Source: AC-32 sp963765785
GTDB lineage: Bacteria; Actinomycetota; Thermoleophilia; Gaiellales; Gaiellaceae
Assembly: GCA_963765785.1 (NCBI GenBank)
Contig: CAVXXW010000008.1
Location: 1-64,000, forward strand
Reading direction: 5' to 3'
DNA: 64,000 nucleotides
In this document: one piece after another, positions 17,520-26,427 of the stretch
Layout of the letters: each line of letters opens with the position of its first letter
Position numbering within the stretch: the first letter of the stretch is position 1
The notes under the pieces: model-generated
Told to the model about the DNA's origin: nothing
What the model saw: only the letters and a program-made list of their open reading frames with translations
Database searches by the model: none
Program-made: the position numbers and the translations under genes

Positions 17520-17880
17520 GTGCGGATCCTCGTCACGGGCAACATGGGCTACATCGGGCCGGTGGTCGTCGACCACTTGCGCGAGGTGCGGCCCGGCGCG
17601 CAGCTGGCCGGCCTCGATACAGGCTTCCTTCGCCGAGTGCCTGACCGGGACGACAGTGCTTGCCCGAGCGGCGGCTCGACTGCCAGTGGTTCGGCGACGT
17701 GCGCCGGGCCGCCGGCCGGGTTCCTCGACGGGATCGACGCCGTCGTCCACCTCGCAGACGTCTCGAACGACCCGATCGGGACGAGCTACGAGTACGTGAC
17801 GCTCGACGTCAACCACCGCGCGACCGTGGAGCTCGCGCGGGCCGCGCGGAAAGCGGGCGCGCACGCGTTCGCCCGCGCCG
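17520..17880 (+). pseudogene. Decayed, truncated NAD-dependent epimerase
   Basis: The fragment starts as a normal sugar epimerase (VRILVTGNMGYIGPVVVDHLREVRP) and again reads well from about 17713 (GFLDGIDAVVHLADVSNDPIG, then VTLDVNHRATVELARAARKAGA). Between these points the homologous reading moves through the other two frames. FAECLTGTTVL is in the second frame from about 17628, and PERRLDCQWFGDVR is in the third from about 17663. This needs about three single-base insertions. After about 120 codons the similarity stops. The expected Ser/Tyr/Lys catalytic part and the rest of the roughly 300-residue domain are missing. An in-frame GTG at 17481 overlaps the stop of the preceding gene. Sequencing errors could explain some shifts but not the missing two thirds. 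Confidence 0.75.
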
Positions 17881-17968
17881 GCGTTTCCCTCGTTCGAGTG
17901 AAGAGCGATTCCAACGCAGGCCGATCAGGTGGGTGTCGCGCTCACTCGATCAGGGGGTCCACGGGTTC

Positions 17969-19393
17969 ATGTCCAAGAAGCTCGTCCTGGCCGCCGCAGC
18001 AACGGCGCTCGGGGTCTCGGCTCTCGGCTTCGGCGCGGCGCCTGGCGCAGCGACCGTCACCTGTGACCGTTACGCCGCCACGACGGGCAGCGACGCTGCC
18101 GCCGGCTCCGCCGCCGCCCCGTTTCGCACCGCCCAGAAGCTGCTCGACAGCCTGAGCGCCGGCCAGACCGGCTGCCTCGCCTCGGGCACCTTCGCCGAGG
18201 ACGTCCGCGTCAACCACGGCGGCTCGCAGGGGTCGCCGATCCGGCTGACGAGCGCCCCCGGCGAGCGCGCGACCATCACCGGCCGCCTCTACGTTCCGGC
18301 CGGCTCGAACGACGTCGTGCTCGCCGACCTGAACCTGAACGGCGCCAACGCGAGCGACCTGCCGAGCCCGACGGTCAACGCCGACCGCGTGACGCTCGCC
18401 GGCGACGACATTACGAACGGCCACACGGCCATCTGCCTCGCGATCGGCTCCGTCGACTGGGGCACCGCGCACGACGTCGTCGTGGACGGCAACCGCATCC
18501 ACGACTGTGGCCGCCTCCCATACGGGTCGACGAACCACGACCACGGCATCTACATCGAGTCGGCCCGGCGGGTTGTGATCACGAACAACTACATCTACGA
18601 CAACGCCGACCGCGGGATCCAGCTCTACCCCGACGCGCAGGGCACGACCATCTCGAACAACGTGATCGACGGGAACGGCGAGGGCGTTTTCTTCGCCGGC
18701 GACAGCGGGCTGGCCTCGAGCGACAACGTCGTCAGCCGCAACGTGATCAGCAACTCGCGCGTCCGCTACAACGTCGAGTCCTGGTGGCCCTCGGGCAACC
18801 CTGTCGGCACCGGCAACCTCGCCTCGAGCAACTGCCTCTGGAACGGCTCGCAGGGGAACGTCGGCGACCAGGTCGGCTTCACGGCGACTGGTAACTCGGT
18901 CACGAACCCGCTCTTCGCCGACCCCGGCGCGAAGGACTTCTCCGTCCCGGCCGGCAGCGCGTGCGCCGGGTACGTCCCCAGCGGCGGCACGAGCGGGAAC
19001 GCGCCGCAGAACCCGCCAACTGCCGCGCCGGCCACGCCCGCGAGCGTGAAGGCTCCGGCGCTCTCCGGCACCGCGCGCTCGGGCTTCCGCCTCGAGGCCT
19101 CTGCAGGGACCTGGAGCGGTACCGCTCCGCTCACGATCGCGTACGCGTGGCAGCGCTGCGACCGCACGGGCGCGAGCTGCGCGTCGACCGGCGTGACCAC
19201 GTCGAGCTACACGCTCGGCACGGACGACGTCGGCTCCACGCTACGGGTCGTCGTGACCGCCACGAACGCCGCCGGCTCGGCGAGCGCGACGAGCTCCGTC
19301 AGCGGCGTCGTCCAGTCGAAAAGCCGCAAGAGCGCGCTGTCACCGCACCGCGCGAAGCAGACCGGCCTCAGGCGCTTCCTGCTCCGCCGCTAG
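17969..19393 (+). CDS. Secreted right-handed beta-helix protein
   Basis: A 474-residue exported protein. A signal peptide (MSKKLVLAAAATALGVSALG..., cleavage near residue 29) leads into CDRYAATTGSDAAAGSAAAPFRTAQKLLDSL, the usual opening of DUF1565/pectate-lyase-like beta-helix proteins. Parallel beta-helix rungs run from about 80 to 310 (NDVVLADLNLNG, VVVDGNRIHDCG, VVITNNYIYDNADRGIQ, TTISNNVIDGNGEG). A linker rich in Ala and Pro follows, then an Ig-like repeat near 350-445 (SAGTWSGTAPLTIAYAWQRC). The tail is basic. Such proteins often bind or cleave acidic polysaccharide, but no catalytic set is recognised. In this locus it may act on the exported polymer. AGGGGG about 12 bases upstream is a plausible ribosome site. 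Confidence 0.82.
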   Translation: MSKKLVLAAAATALGVSALGFGAAPGAATVTCDRYAATTGSDAAAGSAAAPFRTAQKLLDSLSAGQTGCLASGTFAEDVRVNHGGSQGSPIRLTSAPGERATITGRLYVPAGSNDVVLADLNLNGANASDLPSPTVNADRVTLAGDDITNGHTAICLAIGSVDWGTAHDVVVDGNRIHDCGRLPYGSTNHDHGIYIESARRVVITNNYIYDNADRGIQLYPDAQGTTISNNVIDGNGEGVFFAGDSGLASSDNVVSRNVISNSRVRYNVESWWPSGNPVGTGNLASSNCLWNGSQGNVGDQVGFTATGNSVTNPLFADPGAKDFSVPAGSACAGYVPSGGTSGNAPQNPPTAAPATPASVKAPALSGTARSGFRLEASAGTWSGTAPLTIAYAWQRCDRTGASCASTGVTTSSYTLGTDDVGSTLRVVVTATNAAGSASATSSVSGVVQSKSRKSALSPHRAKQTGLRRFLLRR

Positions 19394-20217
19394 CTCGGCT
19401 TCGTGCCGAGCAGGCGGATGAAGCGGAACGGCATCAGGTTCGACAACCTGCGCCGCGGCGCGCAGGGCAGCGCGGACAGCCCGGCCTCCGTCGCGGTCAC
19501 GGGCGCGATCGGGACGCCGAGGTAGCGCCCGCGGCCGCCGACGTAGAGCCGAAGGCTCCGGAAGCCGACCTCCGTGAAGAGCGCCGCGAGCTCGCCCACC
19601 GTGTACTCCTTCAAGTGGAACCCCGTCGCGACGCGGTCGAAGTGCCGCGAGACGTCGTGCGGCCCCGCGAGTCGGTCCTGGGTGACGCAGAGGTAGCGGC
19701 CGCCCGGCGCCAGCGCTTCGAAGACGTTGGCGAGCTGGTCGCGCGCGTCGTCGGGGTGCAGATGCTCCATCAGCGAGTTGCTGTACGCGAGGTCGACGCC
19801 GCCCGTCGGCACCGGGATGCTGGCGCCGTCGGAGATCACGACCTGGACGTTCGCCGGCAGCTCGAGCCCGCGCGTGATCTCGTCCGAGACCTCGACCGCA
19901 TAGACGGCGCTCGCCTGTGGCGCGACCGCCTTCGAGAGGCTGCAGTCGCCGGCGCCGATCTCGAGAAACGTCTCGCCCGGCCGCAGGAAGCGCCGCAGCA
20001 GGCGGAGCTGCCGCTCGACGCGCGCACGGGCCTGCGCCTCGTCCTCCTTCCACTGCAGCTGCGGGTGGTGCGGAACGCGCCGGAAGAGCTCGTCGTAGAC
20101 CTCGCTGTAGAGCGTCTTCCTCTTCTCCGGCGAGGCCGCCCGCAATCGGTCCGCGAGCTCTCGCTCGACGAGGTAGTGCTCGCGCAGGCGCTCCTGCTCG
20201 TCTCCCGGGAGGGCCAT
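19390..20217 (-). CDS. Class I SAM-dependent methyltransferase
   Basis: A 275-residue methyltransferase. The SAM-binding motif I is FLEIGAGDCSLSKAV near residues 84-98, motif II is YAVEVSDE and motif III-like VQVVISDGASIPVPTGGVDLAYSNSLMEHLHPDD. The last is the conserved active-site region of small-molecule and sugar methyltransferases. An N-terminal helical extension of about 75 residues precedes the domain. It is the only methyltransferase in the polysaccharide locus and may cap or decorate the glycan. Its stop shares CTAG with the beta-helix gene. TAGCCT lies 11 bases before the ATG. It is divergent from the BY-kinase gene. Confidence 0.85.
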   Translation of the reverse strand: MALPGDEQERLREHYLVERELADRLRAASPEKRKTLYSEVYDELFRRVPHHPQLQWKEDEAQARARVERQLRLLRRFLRPGETFLEIGAGDCSLSKAVAPQASAVYAVEVSDEITRGLELPANVQVVISDGASIPVPTGGVDLAYSNSLMEHLHPDDARDQLANVFEALAPGGRYLCVTQDRLAGPHDVSRHFDRVATGFHLKEYTVGELAALFTEVGFRSLRLYVGGRGRYLGVPIAPVTATEAGLSALPCAPRRRLSNLMPFRFIRLLGTKPS

Positions 20218-20264
20218 CGCAGAGGCGCAGGCTAGCGAGAGGTGGAAGCGAACTAGACCTTCAC

Positions 20265-20270
20265 TACAAT
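20265..20270 (+). promoter_or_regulatory. Candidate -10 element before the BY-kinase gene
   Basis: TACAAT, five of six matches to consensus, lies 54 bases upstream of the ATG at 20325 in a relatively A+T-richer patch between divergent genes. No clear -35 is seen. Confidence 0.4.
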
Positions 20271-20324
20271 CCGAACAAGCTGGCGGCGCCTAACCGGCGA
20301 GGCATTCGTCCAGTCTCAGACCTC

Positions 20325-21911
20325 ATGTCCGATCCGACTCTCTCCTCCTTCGGGACCCAACGCGAAGGCGCCTCTCGCTACGTGGGCGCGCTGCGCGAGC
20401 ACTGGCTCCTGATCCTGTTGCTCGTGATCGTCGCCGTCGGCAGCGCCGCCGCCTACTCGTACACGGCGAAGAAGAAGTTCAAGGCCGACGCCGACGTGCT
20501 CGTGACGCCGCAGGGCTCCGACATCTACCCCGGTCTGCCCGTGATCCGCGACACGAACGGCCTGACCAGCGGCGTGCTCACCGCCGCGCGCCTGATCCAG
20601 ACGCCGCAGGTGGCCGACCGCGTGCGCGCGCGGCACCCGGAGTTCGGGCTCAGCCGCGACGGCTTGCTCAGCTCGGTCAGCGTCGACCCGCTCAGCCAGA
20701 GCAACGTGATCGCGATCGTGGCGACCGCGCGGAAGGCCGACCGCGCCGCCGGCATCGCCAACGCCTTCGCAAACGAGTTCACCTCCCTCCGCGCCGACCA
20801 GTTCAACACGGCTCTCGACCAGGCGCGCTCGCGTCTGCGCGCGCAGGTCAACTCGCTGCCGCCGTCACAGCAGAACTCTCCTGCCGCGAGCGACCTGCGT
20901 GCCCAGCTCGCCTCGCTCGAGACCGCGGCCGGCGGGCCCGACCCGTCGATCGGCGTCGCCAGCAACGCCGTCCCGCCGTCGAGCCAGTCTTGGCCTCGGC
21001 CGAAGCTGAGCATCGCGGTCGCGTTCCTCGTCGCGCTGCTGCTCGGCGCCGGTGCGGCTCTCGCGCTCGAGCTGTTCAACCCGCGCATCAGCCGCGAGGA
21101 CGAGCTGCTGCTCGGCCACCGCCTGCCGATCCTGGCCCGCGTTCCGCGGGTCGGCTCGTCGGTCGCCTCGCGCTACCTCACCCACCGCGGCCGGCTGCCA
21201 GCGAACGTCTGGGAGGCCTACCGCACTCTGCGCGCCTCGCTGACCGGCGCCGGGCCGAAGGGCGGCTTCCCGCGGCGCATCCTCGTCACGAGTGCGATCC
21301 CCGGCGAGGCGAAGACGATGACGTCGGTGAACCTCGCGATCACGCTCGCCCTCTCGGGCGTGAAGGTGATCCTGGTCGACGCCGACCTTCGCCGCCCGAT
21401 GATCGCGACCGTCTTCGGCGCGGCCGCGCGATCGAACGGCTTCGGGCTGCTCCTGCTCGGCAACGCCACGCCCGAGCTCGCGCTACTCGACGCGCCAGGC
21501 ACGCCGAACCTCCAGCTCCTGCTCTCGAACCCCGAGCACGCGCATCTCGTCGACCTGCTGCAGCACGAGCGGCTCGAGGCCGTGCTCGATCAGCTCGGCG
21601 ACTACGCGGACGTGATCGTGATCGACTCGCCGCCGCTGACCGAGGTGGCGGACGCGCTACCGCTCGCCGACGTCGTCGACACGGTGCTCGTCGCCGTCCG
21701 CCTCGGCCGCAGCCGCCGCGACAAGCTCGACGAGCTGCGGCGCGCGCTGGCCCAGCGGGGCGTCTCGCCGGCCGGCTTCGTCGTCACCACGCGTCGGCGC
21801 GCCAAGAAGAAGACCTACGGCTACTCGTACCAGAACGTCGACCGCCGCCGGCCGACGCTCGACGAAGTCGTCGAGCCGCAGGTCGAGGTCGCGCCCAGCC
21901 GCGGCGAGTAG
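20325..21911 (+). CDS. Wzz-type chain-length regulator fused to tyrosine autokinase
   Basis: A 528-residue fusion. Residues 1-260 are the Wzz domain with two membrane helices (near 25-45 and 230-250) flanking an extracytoplasmic loop. Residues 290-510 are the bacterial tyrosine kinase domain. Walker A' is VILVDADLRRPM and Walker B is VIVIDSPP. Walker A reads SAIPGEAKTMTS, with Ala where the last Gly of GxxGxGK[ST] is usual. The C-terminus holds a tyrosine cluster (YGYSYQN) for autophosphorylation. These proteins set polysaccharide chain length by cycling between phosphorylated and free forms. No partner phosphatase gene is visible. The ligase-type gene follows by 15 bases. Confidence 0.9.
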   Translation: MSDPTLSSFGTQREGASRYVGALREHWLLILLLVIVAVGSAAAYSYTAKKKFKADADVLVTPQGSDIYPGLPVIRDTNGLTSGVLTAARLIQTPQVADRVRARHPEFGLSRDGLLSSVSVDPLSQSNVIAIVATARKADRAAGIANAFANEFTSLRADQFNTALDQARSRLRAQVNSLPPSQQNSPAASDLRAQLASLETAAGGPDPSIGVASNAVPPSSQSWPRPKLSIAVAFLVALLLGAGAALALELFNPRISREDELLLGHRLPILARVPRVGSSVASRYLTHRGRLPANVWEAYRTLRASLTGAGPKGGFPRRILVTSAIPGEAKTMTSVNLAITLALSGVKVILVDADLRRPMIATVFGAAARSNGFGLLLLGNATPELALLDAPGTPNLQLLLSNPEHAHLVDLLQHERLEAVLDQLGDYADVIVIDSPPLTEVADALPLADVVDTVLVAVRLGRSRRDKLDELRRALAQRGVSPAGFVVTTRRRAKKKTYGYSYQNVDRRRPTLDEVVEPQVEVAPSRGE

Positions 21912-21926
21912 CCGCAGCACGAGCAG

Positions 21927-23342
21927 ATGAGCGCACGCGGCGCCCTCGCAGCCCTCCCGCCGCCCGGCGACGCGCTGCGCAGCAGCCCCGTCCTCGTCGG
22001 CGTGATCGCAGGCGGGCTCGCGATCGGGGCTCTCGCGACCGTCAGGCCGCTGTTCGCGATCGGGGCCGTCGTGGCGCTCGCGTTTGTCCTGGTCGCGTTC
22101 CGGAACCTCGCCGGCGGCCTCGCGTTCTTCGTCGTCGTGACGTTCTTCGAGACGCTGCCGGGCTCGCCGACCACGGGGCTGACGTTCGTCCGCGCGGCGG
22201 GCTTCATTCTCGCGCTCGCGTGGCTCGCGAACCTAGCCAACCGCGAGGCCGGCACGCCGCTGATCTTCCGCGACCACCCGCTGATCGCGTACGCGACCGT
22301 GTTCTTCATCGCGTGGTCGTTCGCCTCGGTCCTCTGGGCCACGGACCCGGTGTCGGCGCGCGTCGAGTCGATCCGCCTCGCCCAGAACGCGCTGCTCTTC
22401 GTGATCGTCTTCACGGCGATCGCCAAGCGGCAGCACCTGATCTGGGTGCTCGGCGCCTACCTCGGCGGCGCCTTCCTGACCGCTGTGGTCGGCATCGCGG
22501 GCGGGTCGTCGTCCGAGCAGTTCGGGCCGTACTCCGACGCGAGCCGGCTCTCGGGCGGGATCGGCGACCCGAACGAGCTCGCCGCGATCCTGATCCCGGC
22601 GCTCGTGGTCGCGGCCTTCATGCTCGCCGTCGTGACCGTGCCGCTGATGAAGTGGCTGCTCGGCTCCGTCGTGGTCGTCCTCGCCTTAGCGCTCTTCCTG
22701 ACGCAGTCGCGCGGCGGCCTGCTCGCGCTGGCGATCGTCGCTTTGGTGACGCCGTTCCTCGCGGGACCGGTGCGGCTCCGCGCGGTGGCGGTGATCCTGA
22801 CCATCGCCGCGATCGGGATCGGCTACTACTCGCTCGTCGCGCCGCCGGCGGCGATCCAGCACGTAACGAGCTTCTCGGCCGGCGGCGGCACCGGCCGCAC
22901 GGACCTCTGGCGGGTCGCGATCGAGATGTGGCGCGACCACCCCTTGGCCGGCATCGGCACGGGCAACTTCACGGTCGTCGAGCCGCGCTACGCCGTCCGG
23001 ACGATCAACCTGGAGCGCGTCGACCTCGTCGTCGACAACCCGAAGGTCGCCCACAACACGTATTTGCACGTGCTCACGGAGCTCGGAATCGTCGGCTTCG
23101 TCGCCTTCATCGGGATGGTCGGAGGCTCGCTGGTCGTCGCGTGGCGGTCAATCAAGGAGCTCGAGCGCCGCGGTGAGCGGCGGCTGGAGATCCTCGCGCG
23201 CGGGTTGCTGATCGGGACGATCGGGATGCTGGCCGCCTTCGTCTTCATCACAGCCCAGTGGGAGAAGCAGCTCTGGCTGCTGCTGGGCACCTGCCTCGCA
23301 CTCTCGACGCTCGCCCGCGCGGGCGAGTCTGCTGACGCCTAG
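21927..23342 (+). CDS. O-antigen ligase/polymerase-type membrane protein
   Basis: A 471-residue integral membrane protein with about 11 hydrophobic segments and the Wzy_C-type periplasmic loop: LWRVAIEMWRDHPLAGIGTGNF, followed by HNTYLHVLTELGIVGFVAFIG. It lacks the TPR tail seen on the other two ligase-type proteins in the window. It is the second candidate polymerase or ligase in the locus and the one directly downstream of the chain-length kinase, which makes a polymerase role attractive. The start codon is ATG with CCGCAGCACGAGCAG upstream and no strong ribosome site. It ends in a CTAG shared with the convergent gene. Confidence 0.87.
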   Translation: MSARGALAALPPPGDALRSSPVLVGVIAGGLAIGALATVRPLFAIGAVVALAFVLVAFRNLAGGLAFFVVVTFFETLPGSPTTGLTFVRAAGFILALAWLANLANREAGTPLIFRDHPLIAYATVFFIAWSFASVLWATDPVSARVESIRLAQNALLFVIVFTAIAKRQHLIWVLGAYLGGAFLTAVVGIAGGSSSEQFGPYSDASRLSGGIGDPNELAAILIPALVVAAFMLAVVTVPLMKWLLGSVVVVLALALFLTQSRGGLLALAIVALVTPFLAGPVRLRAVAVILTIAAIGIGYYSLVAPPAAIQHVTSFSAGGGTGRTDLWRVAIEMWRDHPLAGIGTGNFTVVEPRYAVRTINLERVDLVVDNPKVAHNTYLHVLTELGIVGFVAFIGMVGGSLVVAWRSIKELERRGERRLEILARGLLIGTIGMLAAFVFITAQWEKQLWLLLGTCLALSTLARAGESADA

Positions 23343-24436
23343 CCGCGCCGCGCCTCCCAGCGGTCGAGCGTCTCCGCAGCCGAGCCCGCCCAGCCGCCCT
23401 GTCCGTCGATCCAGGCGAGTAGCCGCCGGTAGACCTCGTCGTAGCCGCGGGAGAGGCGCGGGTGGTGCTGCGGCGGGTGCCAGAGGACCGCGACGGCGCC
23501 GCCGTGCTCGGCGACCGGCTCGAGCGCCCCGACGGCCGCGTTGAATGCCTCGTCGGGCCCGAGGTTCAGGTAGCGCTCCTCCGAGAGGGTCGCGTCCATC
23601 ACAGCGAGCGGCAGCTCCCAGGCGCCGGGGCCGCGCCGCTCCGCGTCCCAAAGCCGGTACGGGTACGGCGTGCCCGCCCGCAGGCCGGGAAGCGAGGGCC
23701 AGCCGATGCTCGAGTCGTAGCGGAGGCCGGCGGCCCGGCACTCCGCGGCCAGGCGCGCAGGGTCGCTGCGCAGGTAGTGGTGGCGCAGCCCGTGCGGCTG
23801 CCCAAGCTCGCGCGCCTCCTCGGCGATCGCGCTCTCGCGCTCGCGTGCCCCGTAGGACGCATGCAGGCCGACCTCGAGCCCGGCCGCCCGTGTCCGCTCG
23901 AGCGCCGTCTTGAGCCCCGGCCGGTAGCGCTCGGGGTAGCCGTCCTGCGGCGCCTCCTGCCGGACGAGGAAGAAGCACGTCGAGCCGCGCCCGTTCTCGG
24001 CGTCGAGCATCGCGTCGATCGGGTAGTCGGGATCCCGGAACGCCCAGGCGTCGAGCGCGAACGTCAGCCCTTCCCGCAGCCTGCGGCCCGATCGGTGCAC
24101 CCCCGCGCCCGCGAGCTTGCGCCCGGCCGTCCTGAACCCGCCGCCGCCGAGCAGGTCGACGTCATGGGTCAGCGCGACCAGGAAGCGCTCGCCGCCTGGG
24201 AAGGCGCGCCGCTCGAGCCCGAGCCCGGCTGCGATCTCCGCCACCCGCGGCCCCGGTGGCTCCGCGGGCGGCTCCGGCCGGCCGTGCCGGTCGAGCTCGG
24301 CGTCGCGCTCGCGCGCGAGCGTGAGCAGTGCGAACACCTCGTCGAGCTGCTCCTCCGGCACCGACGCGGCCTCGTCGAACGGCTGCCCGAGCGCGTCGAG
24401 CAGCGCGTCGAGCGCGTACCGGTGTTCCGGTGTCAC
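23339..24436 (-). CDS. Polysaccharide deacetylase-like protein
   Basis: A 365-residue protein resembling the glycoside hydrolase/deacetylase superfamily. The likely first metal motif is ALTHDVDLLGGGG near residues 86-98, and a His-containing strand appears in GLEVGLHASYG near 185. RHHYLRSDPARLAAECRAAGLRYDSSIGW is the distal motif typical of this group, followed by a late His in AVLWHPPQHH. The N-terminal 80 residues are helical and uncharacterised. The GTG start overlaps the lysS stop by 4 bases (GTGA), so it is translated with lysS although its function fits the polysaccharide genes. There is no signal peptide. Confidence 0.75.
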   Translation of the reverse strand: MTPEHRYALDALLDALGQPFDEAASVPEEQLDEVFALLTLARERDAELDRHGRPEPPAEPPGPRVAEIAAGLGLERRAFPGGERFLVALTHDVDLLGGGGFRTAGRKLAGAGVHRSGRRLREGLTFALDAWAFRDPDYPIDAMLDAENGRGSTCFFLVRQEAPQDGYPERYRPGLKTALERTRAAGLEVGLHASYGARERESAIAEEARELGQPHGLRHHYLRSDPARLAAECRAAGLRYDSSIGWPSLPGLRAGTPYPYRLWDAERRGPGAWELPLAVMDATLSEERYLNLGPDEAFNAAVGALEPVAEHGGAVAVLWHPPQHHPRLSRGYDEVYRRLLAWIDGQGGWAGSAAETLDRWEARRG

Positions 24437-25791
24437 CGAGGCCGCAGCGCCGGGAAGAGGATCACGTCGCGGATCGCATCGCTCCCGGTCAGCACCATCG
24501 TCAGCCTGTCGATGCCGACGCCGCAGCCGCCCGTCGGCGGCATCCCGTACGAGAGCGCCTCGACGTAGTCGGGATCGCCGGGCTCGGACTCCTCCGCCCC
24601 GGCCTCGCGCTCGGCTTCCTGCATCGCGAAGCGCTGCTCCTGCTCCTCGGCGTCGTTCAGCTCGCTGAAGGCGTTCGCGAACTCCATCCCGCCGACGACG
24701 GCCTCGAAGCGCTCGACCAGCGTCTCGTCCTCGTCCGTGGTGCGCGCGAACGGCGAGAGCTCGATCGGCCAGTCGTACACGAACGTCGGCTGGATCAGCT
24801 CCGGCTCGACGAAGTGCGAGTAGGCGTGGTCGACGAGCTGCGACCAGGAACGGTCCCGCTCGGTGTCGACGCCGGCCTCCCCCAGCTTCGCGCGCAGCTC
24901 GGCCTCGTCGCGCGACCACACGTCCTTCGCCTCGAGCGCCTCGACGAAGCGCAGCCGCTGGAACGGCGGGCTCAGGTCGATCTCCTGTCCGCGGAAGGTC
25001 ACCTTGCGCGATCCCACGGCGTCGGCCGCAGCCACCAGGAGCGCCTCCGTGCGCGCCATCGTGTCGTGGTAGTCGGCGTAGGCCTCGTACCACTCGACCT
25101 GCGTGAACTCCGGCGAGTGCTTGTACGAGATGCTCTCGTTGCGGAAGTCCTTCGAGAGCTCGTAGACCTTCTCGAGCCCGCCGACGATCAGGCGCTTGAG
25201 GTAGAGCTCGTCGGCGATGCGGAGGTAGAGGTCGGCGTCGAGCTCGTTCGAGTGCGTCGTGAACGGCCCCGCGAACCCGCCGCCGTAGCGCGGCTGCAGG
25301 ATCGGCGTCTCGACCTCGAGGAAGCCTTCGCCGTCGAGGTAGCCACGCACGGCCGCGACGATCTTCGTGCGGGTCGCAAACAGCTCCCGCGACTCCGGGT
25401 TCATCAGCAGGTCGAGGTAGCGCTGCCGGTAGCGCGTCTCGACGTCGGTGAGCCCGTGGAAGGTGTCGGGCAGCGGCCGCCGGATCTTCGCGAGCAGGTC
25501 GACGCCGCTCGCGAACAGCGAGGGCTCGCCGCGCCGCGAACGGCCGGGCTTGCCGGCGACGCCGACGACGTCGCCCAGGTCGACGTCGGCCTTGCCCTCG
25601 ACGATCAGCTGCATGCGCCCGGAACGGTCGACGAGGTCGAGGAAGGTGAGCTTCCCCATCTCGCGCCGCGCCATCACGCGCCCGGCGACGCGGTACTCGT
25701 CGTCGAGCGTCTCGCCCGGCTCGGCCTTTTCCGCCTCGACCCGGACCGCGGCGACCTCCTCCCGGTCTGGGAACCGCTTCGGCAGCGCCAT
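24433..25791 (-). CDS. lysS: Lysyl-tRNA synthetase, class II
   Basis: A 452-residue LysRS. The N-terminal OB-fold anticodon-binding domain (about 30-125) contains GRVMARREMGKLTFLDLVDRSG. The catalytic core has motif 2 in FRNESISYKHSPEFTQVEWYEAYADY and motif 3 in GGCGVGIDRLTMVLTGSDAIRDVILFP. It is shorter than the approximately 500-residue E. coli enzyme, mainly at the N-terminus. The ATG is 7 bases after TAGACT with no ribosome site, so the transcript may be leaderless. The gene is downstream of greA but a strong hairpin separates them. Confidence 0.97.
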   Translation of the reverse strand: MALPKRFPDREEVAAVRVEAEKAEPGETLDDEYRVAGRVMARREMGKLTFLDLVDRSGRMQLIVEGKADVDLGDVVGVAGKPGRSRRGEPSLFASGVDLLAKIRRPLPDTFHGLTDVETRYRQRYLDLLMNPESRELFATRTKIVAAVRGYLDGEGFLEVETPILQPRYGGGFAGPFTTHSNELDADLYLRIADELYLKRLIVGGLEKVYELSKDFRNESISYKHSPEFTQVEWYEAYADYHDTMARTEALLVAAADAVGSRKVTFRGQEIDLSPPFQRLRFVEALEAKDVWSRDEAELRAKLGEAGVDTERDRSWSQLVDHAYSHFVEPELIQPTFVYDWPIELSPFARTTDEDETLVERFEAVVGGMEFANAFSELNDAEEQEQRFAMQEAEREAGAEESEPGDPDYVEALSYGMPPTGGCGVGIDRLTMVLTGSDAIRDVILFPALRPR

Positions 25792-25798
25792 GGCGGCG

Positions 25799-25804
25799 AG
25801 TCTA
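25799..25804 (-). promoter_or_regulatory. Candidate -10 element, leaderless lysS
   Basis: TAGACT on the minus strand ends 7 bases before the lysS ATG. It lies just downstream of the greA hairpin, so lysS probably has its own promoter. Confidence 0.5.
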
Positions 25805-25833
25805 AGGCGCTCGCTTGCGACGCCGACCAGAGA

Positions 25834-25860
25834 GGTCGTGCCGGCTTTGCCGGCGCGACC
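25834..25860 (-). terminator. Hairpin terminator after greA
   Basis: A 12-bp inverted repeat with one mismatch and a 3-base loop lies 3 bases after the greA stop. The arms are at 25834-25845 and 25849-25860. No U-run follows, as is common for hairpin terminators in G+C-rich actinobacteria. Confidence 0.55.
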
Positions 25861-25863
25861 GTC

Positions 25864-26337
25864 TCAAGCGGCCTTGATCTCGAGGATCTTGAACTTCATC
25901 GAGCCGCGGGGAGCCGCCACGTCGACGGTCTCGCCCTTCTTGCGGCCGATGATCGCCTTGCCCACAGGCGACTCGTTGGAGAGCTTGTTCTCGGCGGGGT
26001 TCGCCTCGGCGGAGCCGACGATGCGGTACTCGAAGGTCTGCTTGGCAGCGATGTCGCGCAGCTTCACCTTCGAGCCGATCGAGACGACGTCCTTGGCGAC
26101 GTCCTTCTTCGTGATCACGCGCGCGTTGCGCAGCCGCTCCTCGAGCGTGGCGATGCGGTGCTCGAGCAGCGCCTGCTCGTTCTTGGCGTCGTCGTACTCG
26201 GCGTTCTCGGCGATGTCTCCGAACTCACGGGCCGTGCGGATGCGGTCGGCGACCTCACGGCGCTTCTCGTTGGAGAGGTACTCGATCTCCTGCTTGAGCT
26301 TCTCGTAGCCTTCGGGAGTGAGGATGACGTCCTTCAA
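25864..26337 (-). CDS. greA: Transcription elongation factor GreA
   Basis: A 157-residue GreA. The N-terminal coiled coil (about 1-75) includes LTPEGYEKLKQEIEYLSNEKRREVADRI and the acidic tip EFGDIAENAEYDDAKNEQ, which enters the polymerase secondary channel to stimulate transcript cleavage. The C-terminal FKBP-like domain has YRIVGSAEANP and SPVGKAIIGRKKGE. The TTG at 26337 is chosen because AGGAGG lies 4 bases upstream and the product then has the normal family length. The open frame continues to an ATG at 26391, which would add an unusual 18-residue tail over the ribosome site. Confidence 0.96.
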   Translation of the reverse strand: MKDVILTPEGYEKLKQEIEYLSNEKRREVADRIRTAREFGDIAENAEYDDAKNEQALLEHRIATLEERLRNARVITKKDVAKDVVSIGSKVKLRDIAAKQTFEYRIVGSAEANPAENKLSNESPVGKAIIGRKKGETVDVAAPRGSMKFKILEIKAA

Positions 26338-26427
26338 GGGGCCTCCTGAAAGAAAAACGCGCGGCGCAGGGGCGCCGTCGCGGGCGCGCATGTTACACGC
26401 GGAAGCGCACGGACGTCAACCCGTGCT

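Noticed and set aside
20990..23176. 728-codon plus-strand frame across the BY-kinase and ligase-type genes
   Set aside because: Arg/Ala-rich shadow in a different frame of two well-supported genes.
24328..26349. 673-codon plus-strand frame opposite lysS and greA
   Set aside because: Antisense shadow. The minus strand has unambiguous lysS and greA motifs.
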